In this document: positions 17,048 to 25,735 of the stretch, one piece after another
How positions within the stretch are numbered: the first letter of the stretch is position 1
Layout: the number at the start of each line of letters is the position of its first letter
DNA from: Lachnospiraceae bacterium
GTDB taxonomy: Bacteria > Bacillota_A > Clostridia > Lachnospirales > Lachnospiraceae
Direction: 5' to 3'
Assembly: GCA_024683935.1 (NCBI GenBank)
Contig: JAIKXV010000073.1
Coordinates: 1-64,000 of the forward strand
Length of the DNA stretch: 64,000 bases
The notes under the pieces: model-generated
Databases searched by the model: none
What the model saw: the letters and a program-made list of their open reading frames with translations, nothing else
Told to the model about the DNA's origin: nothing
Program-made: the position numbers and the translations under genes

Positions 17048-17890
17048 ATGAAAAAGATCATTAAAAGACCTGTTCTCCTGTTTGCTGCACTGCTTCTCGT
17101 ACTTTCCATGACAGCCTGCGGTTCCGCTGCAAAGGGCGGCTCCGATTTCGATACGGATTCCGCTGACAAGGCGACGAAGAATACAATAGCCATCATGCAG
17201 CACGCATCCGATCTCGGTATCGACCATCTGGCTGAGGCCGAAGACGAAGAGCTGCAGGAATTCGAAGCCTGGATAAAGCAGAACGGACTGCCGATAAAGG
17301 GCAAGGCGTTTAAGGACGGATATAATTCCTATTTAGAGGCCGTAAAAGGAGATCTGGGTGAAGTGGTATCTGTCGGGGATAAGGCTGATGTTGACGTGGG
17401 TGATGATGCTGTCACCTGTCATATCGGAATTGTCGGAACAAAGACCTTCCCTGACGGAAGCTCACGTACCGCTACCGCCGAGATAATAATGACAAAGGGC
17501 GGCACGATTACCAGCGCGGTGATCAATGTGGACAGGACCTTCAACGAGAAGATCATAAACGCCGCATTGAATACGGTTCTCGGTATGGGAACCACCTTCT
17601 GCCTTCTTATCTTTATAAGTATCGTGATCTGGCTCATGGGAACCATTGTCCAGAATATGGAGAAGAGCAAGACTGAGGCCAGAAAGGCTGCCGAGCATGC
17701 TGTAGAAGCTGCAGCAAGGCAGATAGCCGAGAGAGAAGAGCAGAGCAGGAAGCAGTCTGAGGAGACAGCAACAGACGACAAGGCGCTTATTGCAGTAATC
17801 TCAGCGGCAATAGCCGCTTACGAGAGTGAGGCAAGGGGAGTTAATGTTACACCCGACACATTTATAGTACGCTCACTCAGAAGACGCTAA
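17048..17890 (+). CDS. oadG: OadG-type gamma subunit with lipoprotein-like N-terminal domain
   Basis: 280 residues. The N-terminus is a classic lipoprotein signal ending in LSMTACG (Cys24). An outside domain of about 145 residues follows, with a FNEKIINAALNT segment, then one membrane helix (about 175-198, FCLLIFISIVIWLMGTI) and a charged cytoplasmic coiled tail. Normal OadG is about 85-120 residues with only the helix and tail, so the added outer domain is unusual. The gamma subunit anchors the soluble subunits to the beta pump. AAAGGAG precedes the start. A plain uncleaved signal anchor instead of lipidation is possible. Confidence 0.75.
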   Translation: MKKIIKRPVLLFAALLLVLSMTACGSAAKGGSDFDTDSADKATKNTIAIMQHASDLGIDHLAEAEDEELQEFEAWIKQNGLPIKGKAFKDGYNSYLEAVKGDLGEVVSVGDKADVDVGDDAVTCHIGIVGTKTFPDGSSRTATAEIIMTKGGTITSAVINVDRTFNEKIINAALNTVLGMGTTFCLLIFISIVIWLMGTIVQNMEKSKTEARKAAEHAVEAAARQIAEREEQSRKQSEETATDDKALIAVISAAIAAYESEARGVNVTPDTFIVRSLRRR

Positions 17891-17919
17891 ACAAAACACT
17901 AAAAGGAGATCATTACACT

Positions 17920-18285
17920 ATGAAAAATTACACGATCACCGTTAACGGTACAAGCTATGACGTTACAGTTGATGAAAAGGGCGGTACTGCAAGCGCACCC
18001 GCTCCCAAGGCAGCAAGCACCGCTCCTGCGGCAGCTCCTGCAGCAGCACCCGCTCCTGCAGCCGGAGCCGGCTCCATCCAGGTTACAGCCGGAGCAGCCG
18101 GAAAGGTATTTAAGATTGACAAGAATGTGGGCGACCATGTAGATAAGGGAGAGACTGTTATCACCATCGAGGCTATGAAGATGGAGATCGGCTGTGTGGC
18201 TCCCGAAGCAGGAACCGTTGCATCCATCAATGTTTCAGTTGGCGATCCCTGTGAAAACGGAACAGTTCTTGCAACCCTTAAATAA
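17920..18285 (+). CDS. Biotin carboxyl carrier protein of the decarboxylase
   Basis: 121 residues: a short N-terminal domain, an Ala/Pro linker (about 25-50) and a biotinyl domain (about 52-121) with the biotin lysine in EAMKMEIG (Lys87). It shuttles CO2 between the carboxyltransferase subunits and the membrane beta subunit. AAAGGAG precedes ATG 17920. It is the only biotin domain in the cluster; the OadA-like subunit downstream lacks its own. Confidence 0.93.
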   Translation: MKNYTITVNGTSYDVTVDEKGGTASAPAPKAASTAPAAAPAAAPAPAAGAGSIQVTAGAAGKVFKIDKNVGDHVDKGETVITIEAMKMEIGCVAPEAGTVASINVSVGDPCENGTVLATLK

Positions 18286-18313
18286 TATTTAAGCTGTAAA
18301 GGAGAGCCTGTAA

Positions 18314-19438
18314 ATGGAATACATTGCTAATACATTGGCGAATCTGGCAGCTCAGTCAGCCTTTTCCAATATGACGGCAGGAAATGTGGCCATGATCGTA
18401 GTGGCGCTTATATTCATGTATCTTGCCATTGTAAAGGGTTTTGAACCGCTGCTGCTGGTGCCGATATCATTCGGGATGCTTCTCGTAAATATCTATCCCG
18501 ATATAATGGAAGAGGGCGGTCTCTTACATTATTTCTTCAAACTTGACGAATGGGCTATTCTTCCCTGCCTTATCTTCATGGGCGTGGGAGCCATGACGGA
18601 CTTCGGTCCGCTTATCGCAAATCCGAAGAGCTTTGTTCTCGGAGCTGCTGCCCAGTTCGGTATTTTCACCGCATATTTCGGAGCTATTGCTCTCGGATTT
18701 AATGATAAGGAAGCTGCCGCTATCTCCATCATCGGAGGAGCGGACGGTCCTACATCCATCTTCCTTGCCACCAGGCTTGGACAGACTGCGATCCTCGGAC
18801 CCATTGCGGTTGCAGCATATTCATATATGTCCCTGGTGCCTATCATCCAGCCGCCTATCATGAAGCTCCTTACCACCGAGGAAGAGAGAAAGATCAAGAT
18901 GGAGCAGCTTCGTCCTGTATCCAAGCTTGAGAAGGTACTTTTCCCCATCATAGTTACGATTATCGTAGCCATGATACTGCCCACAACAGCACCCCTTATC
19001 GGTATGCTGATGTTAGGTAACCTCTTCCGTGAGTGCGGAGTTGTCCGCCAGCTTCAGGAGACCGCATCAAACGCCATGATGTACATAGTCGTTATCATGC
19101 TGGGTACATCGGTAGGTGCTACCACCAGTGCGGAAGCCTTCCTGAATGTGACAACGATAAAGATCGTTATCCTCGGTCTCGTTGCTTTCTCATTCGGAAC
19201 CGCGGCGGGAGCCATAGTAGGAAAGATCATGTGCTATGCTACGGGTAAAAAGATCAATCCCCTTATCGGAAGTGCCGGAGTTTCGGCTGTGCCCATGGCG
19301 GCCCGTGTTTCCCAGAAGGTCGGAGCGGAATCGGATCCCACGAACTTCCTGCTCATGCATGCGATGGGACCTAACGTTGCCGGCGTCGTAGGAACGGCGG
19401 TAGTCGCCGGAACCTTCATGGCAGTTTTTGGAGTGTGA
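18314..19438 (+). CDS. oadB: Sodium-ion translocating decarboxylase beta subunit
   Basis: 374 residues, strongly hydrophobic, with about nine to eleven membrane segments. It has the conserved [14 protein letters not shown] motif holding the essential aspartate, and [20 protein letters not shown] near the C-terminus. The beta subunit decarboxylates carboxybiotin and exports sodium. It follows the biotin carrier by 28 bases with its own AAAGGAG site. Two copies of a hairpin repeat separate it from oadA, which may adjust expression of the last gene. Confidence 0.94.
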   Translation: MEYIANTLANLAAQSAFSNMTAGNVAMIVVALIFMYLAIVKGFEPLLLVPISFGMLLVNIYPDIMEEGGLLHYFFKLDEWAILPCLIFMGVGAMTDFGPLIANPKSFVLGAAAQFGIFTAYFGAIALGFNDKEAAAISIIGGADGPTSIFLATRLGQTAILGPIAVAAYSYMSLVPIIQPPIMKLLTTEEERKIKMEQLRPVSKLEKVLFPIIVTIIVAMILPTTAPLIGMLMLGNLFRECGVVRQLQETASNAMMYIVVIMLGTSVGATTSAEAFLNVTTIKIVILGLVAFSFGTAAGAIVGKIMCYATGKKINPLIGSAGVSAVPMAARVSQKVGAESDPTNFLLMHAMGPNVAGVVGTAVVAGTFMAVFGV

Positions 19439-19443
19439 GCGGA

Positions 19444-19542
19444 GGATTTCGCTTCAGGCGAAATCCGTAGCGACCTGGCAAGTTTTCTTTAGAAAACTTG
19501 TCCCGAAGGGATTATCCGAGGACTTCGGGTCCGAGGATAACC
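19444..19542. repeat. Three-hairpin intergenic repeat, copy 1
   Basis: Hairpin 1 GGATTTCGC/GCGAAATCC (19444-19466); hairpin 2 CAAGTTTTCT/AGAAAACTTG (19479-19500); a CCC-GAA-GGG mini-stem; hairpin 3 (19512-19540) TTATCC-GA-GGAC-TTCGG, then GTCC-GA-GGATAA. The same layout recurs at 19566 and 29206 with different but still complementary stems. Confidence 0.85.
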
Positions 19543-19565
19543 AAAGCAGCGGCGTATTACAGAAT

Positions 19566-19637
19566 TTGGCAAGTTTTCTTTAGAAAACTTGTCCTGCGAA
19601 GCAGGATTACGTGAGAGCTTCAGGCTCGAACGTAACC
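19566..19637. repeat. Three-hairpin intergenic repeat, copy 2 (lacks hairpin 1)
   Basis: Hairpin 2 is identical to copy 1 (19570-19591). The mini-stem is longer (CCTGC-GAA-GCAGG). Hairpin 3 is TTACGT-GA-GAGC-TTCAG, then GCTC-GA-ACGTAA (19607-19635). It ends 11 bases before the oadA ribosome site. Confidence 0.82.
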
Positions 19638-19659
19638 ATAGTATAAAGGAGAAAATAAT

Positions 19660-21072
19660 ATGTCAGATACAAACAAAAAGAAGGTCGGCATTACCGAAAC
19701 GATCCTCAGGGATGCCCACCAGTCACTAATCGCCACCAGAATGCCTGTCGAGGAAATGCTTCCTATCCTGGATACCATGGATCAGGTTGGTTATAACTCG
19801 GTAGAGTGCTGGGGCGGCGCAACCTTTGACTCATGCCTTCGTTTCCTTAAAGAGGATCCCTGGGAGAGACTTAGAAAGATCAGAAAGGGTCTTCCCCACC
19901 AGAGGCTGCAGATGCTCTTCCGCGGACAGAACATCCTTGGATACAGCCACTATGCTGATGACGTGGTTGAGTACTTCGTTCAGAAGTCCATCGCAAACGG
20001 AATAGATGTTATCCGTATCTTTGACTGCTTAAACGACCTCCGTAACCTGGAGACCTGCGTAAAGGCTACAAAGAAGGAAAACGGACATGCACAGATAGCT
20101 CTTTCCTATACACTGGGTGATGCATACACCCTTGAGTACTGGGAAAACGTAGCCCGCAAGATCGAGGAAATGGGCGCAGACAGCATCTGTATCAAGGATA
20201 TGGCAGGACTGCTCCTTCCCGGCGCGGCTTATGATCTCGTAACCGCCCTTAAGAAGGGTTCCAGCCTTCCCATCCAGCTCCATACCCACTATACCTCAGG
20301 TATGGCTTCAATGACCTATCTGAAGGCTGTAGAGGCAGGCGTGGATGTAATCGACTGTGCTGCTTCACCTCTCTCCATGGGGACCAGCCAGCCTGCTACC
20401 GAGGTTATGGTAAAGGCTTTAGAGAGCAGCGGATACGACACAGGCATGGACCTTGAAAAGGTTATTGCCGTTGGTAAGCATTTCGAGCCCTACAGGGAAG
20501 AGTGCTTAAAGAGCGGACTGCTTAATCCCAAGGTTATGGGAGTTAATATCAATACCTTAAGATACCAGGTTCCCGGCGGAATGCTTTCAAATATGATAAA
20601 GCAGCTCGGCGAGCAGGGTAAGGAAGACAAGCTTAATGAGGTGCTTGAGGAAGTGCCCAGAGTTCGTAAGGATCTGGGTGAGCCGCCTCTCGTTACACCT
20701 TCATCACAGATCGTCGGAACCCAGGCCGTTATGAACGTGCTCATGGGTGAGAGATACAAGGTTTCCACAGCACAGACAAAGGATCTCTGCCGCGGAATGT
20801 ATGGACAGACTGTAAAACCCATGAATCCCGAAGTTGTTGCAAAGATCATTCCGGGAGAAACACCTATTACAGACCGTCCCGCAGACCATCTGGAGCCCCA
20901 GCTTCCGAAGTACAGAGAGGAATGCGCACAGTGGATACAGCAGGACGAGGATGTACTTTCATACGCACTGTTCCCGCAGGTTGCTACCGATTACTTCAAG
21001 TACAGGAAGGCCCAGCAGGAGGGTGTGGATCTTTCAAAGGCTGACAAAGAGAACGGAGCTTATCCCGTCTGA
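19660..21072 (+). CDS. oadA: Oxaloacetate decarboxylase alpha / transcarboxylase 5S-like subunit
   Basis: 470 residues of the pyruvate-carboxyltransferase TIM barrel family: ITETILRDAHQSLIATRMP near the N-terminus, RIFDCLNDLRNLE, IKDMAGLLLP and the metal-binding HTHYTSGMASMTYLKA. It moves a carboxyl group between oxaloacetate and biotin. The C-terminal biotin domain of full OadA (about 590 residues) is absent; the separate carrier at 17920 replaces it. ATAAAGGAGA precedes ATG 19660. A strong terminator at 21096 ends the operon. Confidence 0.92.
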   Translation: MSDTNKKKVGITETILRDAHQSLIATRMPVEEMLPILDTMDQVGYNSVECWGGATFDSCLRFLKEDPWERLRKIRKGLPHQRLQMLFRGQNILGYSHYADDVVEYFVQKSIANGIDVIRIFDCLNDLRNLETCVKATKKENGHAQIALSYTLGDAYTLEYWENVARKIEEMGADSICIKDMAGLLLPGAAYDLVTALKKGSSLPIQLHTHYTSGMASMTYLKAVEAGVDVIDCAASPLSMGTSQPATEVMVKALESSGYDTGMDLEKVIAVGKHFEPYREECLKSGLLNPKVMGVNINTLRYQVPGGMLSNMIKQLGEQGKEDKLNEVLEEVPRVRKDLGEPPLVTPSSQIVGTQAVMNVLMGERYKVSTAQTKDLCRGMYGQTVKPMNPEVVAKIIPGETPITDRPADHLEPQLPKYREECAQWIQQDEDVLSYALFPQVATDYFKYRKAQQEGVDLSKADKENGAYPV

Positions 21073-21095
21073 TAAAAGCTGAAATGATAGTCCTG

Positions 21096-21129
21096 ACCGC
21101 ACCCTTCATATACGGAGGGTGCGGTTTTG
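21096..21129 (+). terminator. Rho-independent terminator after oadA
   Basis: ACCGCACCCT (21096-21105) pairs perfectly with AGGGTGCGGT (21116-21125), followed by TTT. It closes the decarboxylase operon. Confidence 0.88.
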
Positions 21130-21188
21130 CTGACTTTTCGGGCGTTTACAGGCTTTGATAACTTTTGTAATAAAATTGTAAAAAACAC

Positions 21189-21217
21189 TTGATATTAGTT
21201 ATGACATAATATAAAAT
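21189..21217 (+). promoter_or_regulatory. Predicted promoter of the tetR-rpiR unit
   Basis: TTGATA (21189-21194), 17 bases, TAAAAT (21212-21217). The spacer holds TTATG-A-CATAA, a short palindrome that could be an operator for the TetR protein. Confidence 0.5.
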
Positions 21218-21285
21218 ATCAGATGTTTTCACCTATATTTTCTATTCGGGGTAGAAATTACAAATCAGCAATTCGGGAGGGTATT

Positions 21286-21840
21286 ATGCCGAGAAAACAG
21301 AGCGTTACCAAAGAGATGCTCATAGATGCAGCGTTTGATCTTGTGAGAGAAAAAGGGGAAGAGGAGTTATCCGCAAGACATCTCGCCGTAAAGGCCGGCT
21401 GCAGCACACAGCCCATTTTCAGGATTTACAGGAACATGGGCGAAATGGAGAATGATCTATTTTTAAGATGTGCCGATTATTTCGGCGGCTATTTTGAACT
21501 GGACAGCAATTTTTCCGTTATGCCTTTCGTAAATTTCGGAATGACCTATATTTCCTTTGCGAAAAATGAGTCAAATCTTTTCAGGCTTCTTTTCCTTAAC
21601 GACAATAACCTGGGAAAGAGCAGCTATGACCTGGTAAACGGCGGTTCAAAGAACTATGTGATCAACGAACTTAAGCGAATAAAGGGTCTGGAGCCCAAGG
21701 ATTACGAGTCCGTATTCATGAAGATCTGGCTTGTTATCCACGGCACCGCCTGCATGATGATAAGGAATGAATTCGACATATCCGAAAAGGAGACGGTAAG
21801 TCTTTTAGAGGATATGTTTGGAAAGATTTATGGAGAATAA
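21286..21840 (+). CDS. TetR/AcrR family transcriptional regulator
   Basis: About 184 residues. The N-terminal helix-turn-helix (about 8-55) reads KEMLIDAAFDLVREKGEEEL, then SARHLAVKAGCSTQPIFRIY. The C-terminal ligand domain has FMKIWLVIHGTACMMI, common in clostridial TetR proteins. GGGAGG at 21274-21279 selects ATG 21286 over ATG 21223. The stop lies eleven bases inside the next regulator gene, so the two are probably translated together. No adjacent transporter or enzyme reveals the ligand. Confidence 0.88.
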   Translation: MPRKQSVTKEMLIDAAFDLVREKGEEELSARHLAVKAGCSTQPIFRIYRNMGEMENDLFLRCADYFGGYFELDSNFSVMPFVNFGMTYISFAKNESNLFRLLFLNDNNLGKSSYDLVNGGSKNYVINELKRIKGLEPKDYESVFMKIWLVIHGTACMMIRNEFDISEKETVSLLEDMFGKIYGE

Positions 21841-22762
21841 AAAGGGCCTTATAGCCCATTTGAATGAGGATTTTCCCAAGCTCTCAAAGGGGCAGAAGGC
21901 ACTGGTGAGATTTATCACCGAAAATACAGACGAGGCGGCGTTTCTCACTGCCGCCAAGCTCGGGAAAAAGGTCGGGGTGAGCGAGTCCACGGTCGTGAGA
22001 TTTGCTACCGCCGTCGGCTTTGAAGGCTTTCCCGAGTTTCAGGAGGCGCTGTCGGATGTGGTCAGGCACAAATTAAACCGCATTGACCGCATGGGAGAAG
22101 CATACGGAAACCGCAGCGACTCCGAGATAATAAATTCTGTTCTGCAGTCTGATATCGACAGGATATCGGACACCATGTCAAAGGTGGATACAAAGGCCTT
22201 TGAGATGGCTGTTGAAACAATAATAAACGCCGAGAATATCTATGTCATAGGTATCCGCGGCTGTGCGCCCTTAGCGGGGTTTCTGTCTTTCTACCTGAAC
22301 GTTATGTTCGGGAAGGTTCATTTGATTTCCACAAACAGCTTAACAGAGGTATTTGAGCAGATCATCAGGATAAACGAGAAGGATGTCCTTATCGGTATCG
22401 ATTTCCCGCGTTATTCCATGCGTACGATCAAGGCGCTGGAATTTGCCAATACAAGGAACGCCCATCTGATATCGATAACTGACAGCAACCGTTCACCTAT
22501 GACCCTCTATTCTTCCTGTAATCTGCTGGCGAAGAGCGACAATATCTCCCTTGTGGATTCCCTTGTGGCACCACTATCCCTGATTAACGCCCTGGTGGTT
22601 GAGCTCTGTATGAAGAAGACCGATGAGGTCGTGGAGCATATGAAGCTCCTGGAGGACACCTGGGAAGAGTATCAGGTCTATAATTCCGACGAGATCAATT
22701 TCATTGATGAAAATAAGATCAGAGAATATCCGGTTACCAGATACGGTAAGATGTCACAATGA
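21830..22762 (+). CDS. MurR/RpiR family regulator (HTH-SIS)
   Basis: 310 residues: an RpiR helix-turn-helix (about 1-80, with TAAKLGKKVGVSESTVVRFA and FPEFQEAL) and a SIS sugar-phosphate binding domain (about 125-260, with IYVIGIRGCAPLAGFLSFYL and IDFPRYSMRTIKALEFA). Such proteins sense phosphosugars. GGAAAG at 21820 fits ATG 21830 better than the TTG at 21818. The gene overlaps tetR upstream and the flavoprotein downstream (ATGA), which makes a tightly coupled set. The sugar pathway is not visible here. Confidence 0.88.
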   Translation: MENKKGLIAHLNEDFPKLSKGQKALVRFITENTDEAAFLTAAKLGKKVGVSESTVVRFATAVGFEGFPEFQEALSDVVRHKLNRIDRMGEAYGNRSDSEIINSVLQSDIDRISDTMSKVDTKAFEMAVETIINAENIYVIGIRGCAPLAGFLSFYLNVMFGKVHLISTNSLTEVFEQIIRINEKDVLIGIDFPRYSMRTIKALEFANTRNAHLISITDSNRSPMTLYSSCNLLAKSDNISLVDSLVAPLSLINALVVELCMKKTDEVVEHMKLLEDTWEEYQVYNSDEINFIDENKIREYPVTRYGKMSQ

Positions 22763-23997
22763 GAGTTATTATTATCGGTGCCGGAGCAGCCGGCATGATG
22801 AGTGCCTGTTTCCTTCTTAAGCAGGGGGCGGATGTCACAATAATAGAAAAAAACGAGAAGTGCGGTAAAAAACTTTTTATTACCGGAAAAGGACGATGCA
22901 ATTTAACGAACCTTTCCGACACGGAAGAGCACTTATATAATATACAGACCAATAAAAAATTCATGTATTCGTCGCTTTACGGTTTTACCGCGGCGGACAC
23001 AGTGGATTTTTTTAATTCCCTGAAATTAAGGACAAAGGTTGAAAGGGGAAACAGGGTCTTTCCGGAGTCGGACCATTCATCGGATGTGATAAGGGCACTG
23101 GAAAGCGAGATAAGGCGCTTAAAAGGAGAAATCTGCCTTAACACCTCTGTTTCACGTATATTAATACAGGGACAGGAAGAACCGGTGATAAGGGGCGTTA
23201 TGCTTAGTGACGGCAGAAAGCTTTTCGCCGATAAGGTGATAGTCGCCACCGGAGGCAGGTCTTATTCCTCAACGGGATCCACCGGAGACGGATACAAATT
23301 CGCAGTTTCCGCAGGGATGAACGTTACGGATACCACACCTTCCCTGGTGCCCCTTGATTCGTCTGACCCTGACGTAAGATCCCTGCAGGGTCTGTCGCTT
23401 AAAAATGTTTCGGTTAGCCTTGTGAAGGATAAGAAAAAGCTGTATTCGGGTTTCGGGGAAATGCTTTTTACGCATTTCGGAGTGAGCGGGCCGCTGATAC
23501 TTTCGGCTTCCGCCTCCGTGAAGCCCGCCTTTTTCGAAAAGGATCCGGTACTGCATATAGACCTTAAGCCTTCCATCAATGCCGACGAACTGGATAAGCG
23601 GCTGATAAGGATCTTTGAAGAAAACAGAAATAAAGAGTTTAAGAATTCCCTTTCGAGTCTCTTTCCTTCAAAGCTGATACCCGTCATGGTGCAGCGTTCG
23701 GGGATCCCCGCGGAAAAGAAATGCACGGAGATCACGAGAGAAGAGAGACAGGGATTTTTGCAGCTGATAAAGGACTTTAAGGTGAATATCTCCGGCCTCC
23801 GGGGCTTTGACGAAGCTGTTGTCACCAAGGGCGGAGTGTCTGTAAAGGATGTAAATCCTTCCACCATGGAGTCAAAGAAGGTTAAGGGACTGTACTTTAT
23901 CGGTGAAGTGCTGGACGTTGATTCTCTTACGGGCGGCTTTAACCTGCAGATTGCCTGGTCCACCGCTGTGGCAGCTGCGCGGAGTATTTGCGAATGA
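22759..23997 (+). CDS. HI0933/BaiN-like NAD(P)/FAD-dependent oxidoreductase
   Basis: 412 residues with an FAD Rossmann motif VIIIGAGAAGMMSACFLL at residues 3-20, CGKKLFITGKGRCNLTN, VIVATGGRSYSSTGSTGDGY and the C-terminal LYFIGEVLDVDSLTGGFNLQ, all hallmarks of the HI0933/YhiN family (BaiN is a member). The substrate of this copy cannot be told. It starts in an ATGA overlap with rpiR, and its end overlaps the phosphatase gene. In related clostridia this gene commonly precedes cmk and ispH, as it nearly does here. Confidence 0.9.
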   Translation: MRVIIIGAGAAGMMSACFLLKQGADVTIIEKNEKCGKKLFITGKGRCNLTNLSDTEEHLYNIQTNKKFMYSSLYGFTAADTVDFFNSLKLRTKVERGNRVFPESDHSSDVIRALESEIRRLKGEICLNTSVSRILIQGQEEPVIRGVMLSDGRKLFADKVIVATGGRSYSSTGSTGDGYKFAVSAGMNVTDTTPSLVPLDSSDPDVRSLQGLSLKNVSVSLVKDKKKLYSGFGEMLFTHFGVSGPLILSASASVKPAFFEKDPVLHIDLKPSINADELDKRLIRIFEENRNKEFKNSLSSLFPSKLIPVMVQRSGIPAEKKCTEITREERQGFLQLIKDFKVNISGLRGFDEAVVTKGGVSVKDVNPSTMESKKVKGLYFIGEVLDVDSLTGGFNLQIAWSTAVAAARSICE

Positions 23998-25688
23998 TAA
24001 ATAAAAAATCATGTTTCAGGATAATTTCAGTTTTTCTTTCGGCGGTGATGCTGACGTCAACGCTGATAACGGGATTTGTCTTTGCAGATGAGGACTATGA
24101 AAAGGACAGTATCTATCTGGATACCAGGATATTAAAGGTCGACGGCGAAGGCGATATCGTTCTGGAGATCACCCAGGAAGACCTTGATAATGCCGGTTTT
24201 TCCATCGGGGATCAGGTAAAGGTCAGGATCAAAAAGTACGATTATACGGAGAAAATGCCGTATTTTACCAATGATTCCGACTCGGAATCGGATGAATGCG
24301 CTCTTATTATCGACGGAGACCACGCATCCCTCTCCACAGCGAAGAGCAGCTTTGCGGAGGACGAGGATCTTTTTGATAAAAAGACCGGAAATGACGGAAA
24401 GATCGTCTGGGAGGATTACGAAAAAAAGAACGGTGTCGGTGAAAGCGTAAAGATCTATCTCCATGAAAAGGGCGAATATCTGGAGCAGTACCAGATGAGA
24501 AACCCTGAACGCACCAATGACAGGGATGATTATTCCTCGGGAAGGAAGTATGCGAACTTCCGGGAAGTGACTGCCGGAACCATAGGGCAGGATGTGCTCT
24601 TCAGGAGCAGCAGCCCTATTAATAAGGCGATAGGGCGGAATGACTACGCCGCAAAGCATATGGAAAAGGCCGGCATCAATACCGTAATTAATCTGTCCGA
24701 CAGCCGGAAGGAAGTGGAAAAGTACCTGAAGGAAAGCGGAAACACTTATTATAAAAAGCTTTACGACCGGGGGAATGTGGCGATACTGGATCTCGACTAT
24801 GATTTTGACAGCGACGCCTTCAGAAAGGGCATGGCCGATGCGGTGAGATTCATGTCCACGCATGAGGCGCCTTACCTTATCCACTGTACGGAAGGCAAGG
24901 ACAGGACCGGTATGCTCTGCGCCATTCTTGAAGCGCTGATGGGTGCTTCCATACGGGAAATGACGGATGATTATCTTAATACCTACAAGAATTTCTATCA
25001 TTACAGCAGCGATTCCGAAGAGTATGAGTATGCAAGAAAGGTGTATTTAAGGGAATTATTCAGGGCCATGGCGGATGCCGACAGCAATTCGGAGCTTTCC
25101 GACGCCGATTACCATGCCGCAGTCCTTCAATACCTGAAAGAGGGAGGGGCGAAGGACTATGAGATCCTTAAAACCATCGAAAAGCTGAAGGGCGACGGTG
25201 AAAACAGGGATAAGGTACTGCAGTTCCGGATAGACGAAAAGACCGCCGAAGAAGTGGCCTCAGGGGACGGGGTTCTAAGGCCAATAACAGGCGCGAGGTC
25301 AATAGCCTCTTTCAGCGGAGGAGCAGTGTGCCCCGGCAGGAGTTCCCTGGTAATAAACGGGGATTATCTCTATAACAAGCGGGATTACAAGATCACCTAC
25401 AAGAACAATAAGCACGCCGGGCAGATGACCGCCACGGTTAAATTCAAGAAAAAGACCGAACCCTACGAAGACGGGATAAAGTCGATGGTTATCACCTATA
25501 CGATAGACCCGAAGGAGGTTACCGAAGACGACGTCAGGATCAAACTGAACAAAAAGAAAACAGAGGTCAGGTCGGTAAGGGACATCGAGCGTGATGAGAA
25601 GATAAAGAAAAAATACTATGCTGCGGACATGAAGAAAAAGAGGATAACATTCATGGGAGACTACAGCGGAACAGTGGCTTTTGAGTAA
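23994..25688 (+). CDS. Secreted tyrosine-phosphatase-like protein
   Basis: 564 residues with a signal peptide (cut probably after FVFA). The phosphatase domain (about 185-345) opens with NFREVTAGTIG and FRSSSPI and has the catalytic loop HCTEGKDRTG (Cys298 and its Arg), typical of the PF13350 group of tyrosine phosphatases. The N-terminal 170 residues and the C-terminal 140 residues (LVINGDYLYNKRDYKITYKN) look like accessory beta domains. It acts outside the cell, so the substrate may be a host or exogenous phosphoester. ATG 23994 overlaps the previous stop. It interrupts the usual oxidoreductase-cmk order. Confidence 0.8.
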   Translation: MINKKSCFRIISVFLSAVMLTSTLITGFVFADEDYEKDSIYLDTRILKVDGEGDIVLEITQEDLDNAGFSIGDQVKVRIKKYDYTEKMPYFTNDSDSESDECALIIDGDHASLSTAKSSFAEDEDLFDKKTGNDGKIVWEDYEKKNGVGESVKIYLHEKGEYLEQYQMRNPERTNDRDDYSSGRKYANFREVTAGTIGQDVLFRSSSPINKAIGRNDYAAKHMEKAGINTVINLSDSRKEVEKYLKESGNTYYKKLYDRGNVAILDLDYDFDSDAFRKGMADAVRFMSTHEAPYLIHCTEGKDRTGMLCAILEALMGASIREMTDDYLNTYKNFYHYSSDSEEYEYARKVYLRELFRAMADADSNSELSDADYHAAVLQYLKEGGAKDYEILKTIEKLKGDGENRDKVLQFRIDEKTAEEVASGDGVLRPITGARSIASFSGGAVCPGRSSLVINGDYLYNKRDYKITYKNNKHAGQMTATVKFKKKTEPYEDGIKSMVITYTIDPKEVTEDDVRIKLNKKKTEVRSVRDIERDEKIKKKYYAADMKKKRITFMGDYSGTVAFE

Positions 25689-25735
25689 ATATCCGGGATA
25701 AGCGGTCCGGGTAAAATGACCAGGGAGGTTTTAAG

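Noticed and set aside
24132..25001. Minus-strand frame of 289 codons opposite the phosphatase gene
   Set aside because: It overlaps a well-supported gene with a signal peptide and catalytic motif. The translation shows no family features.
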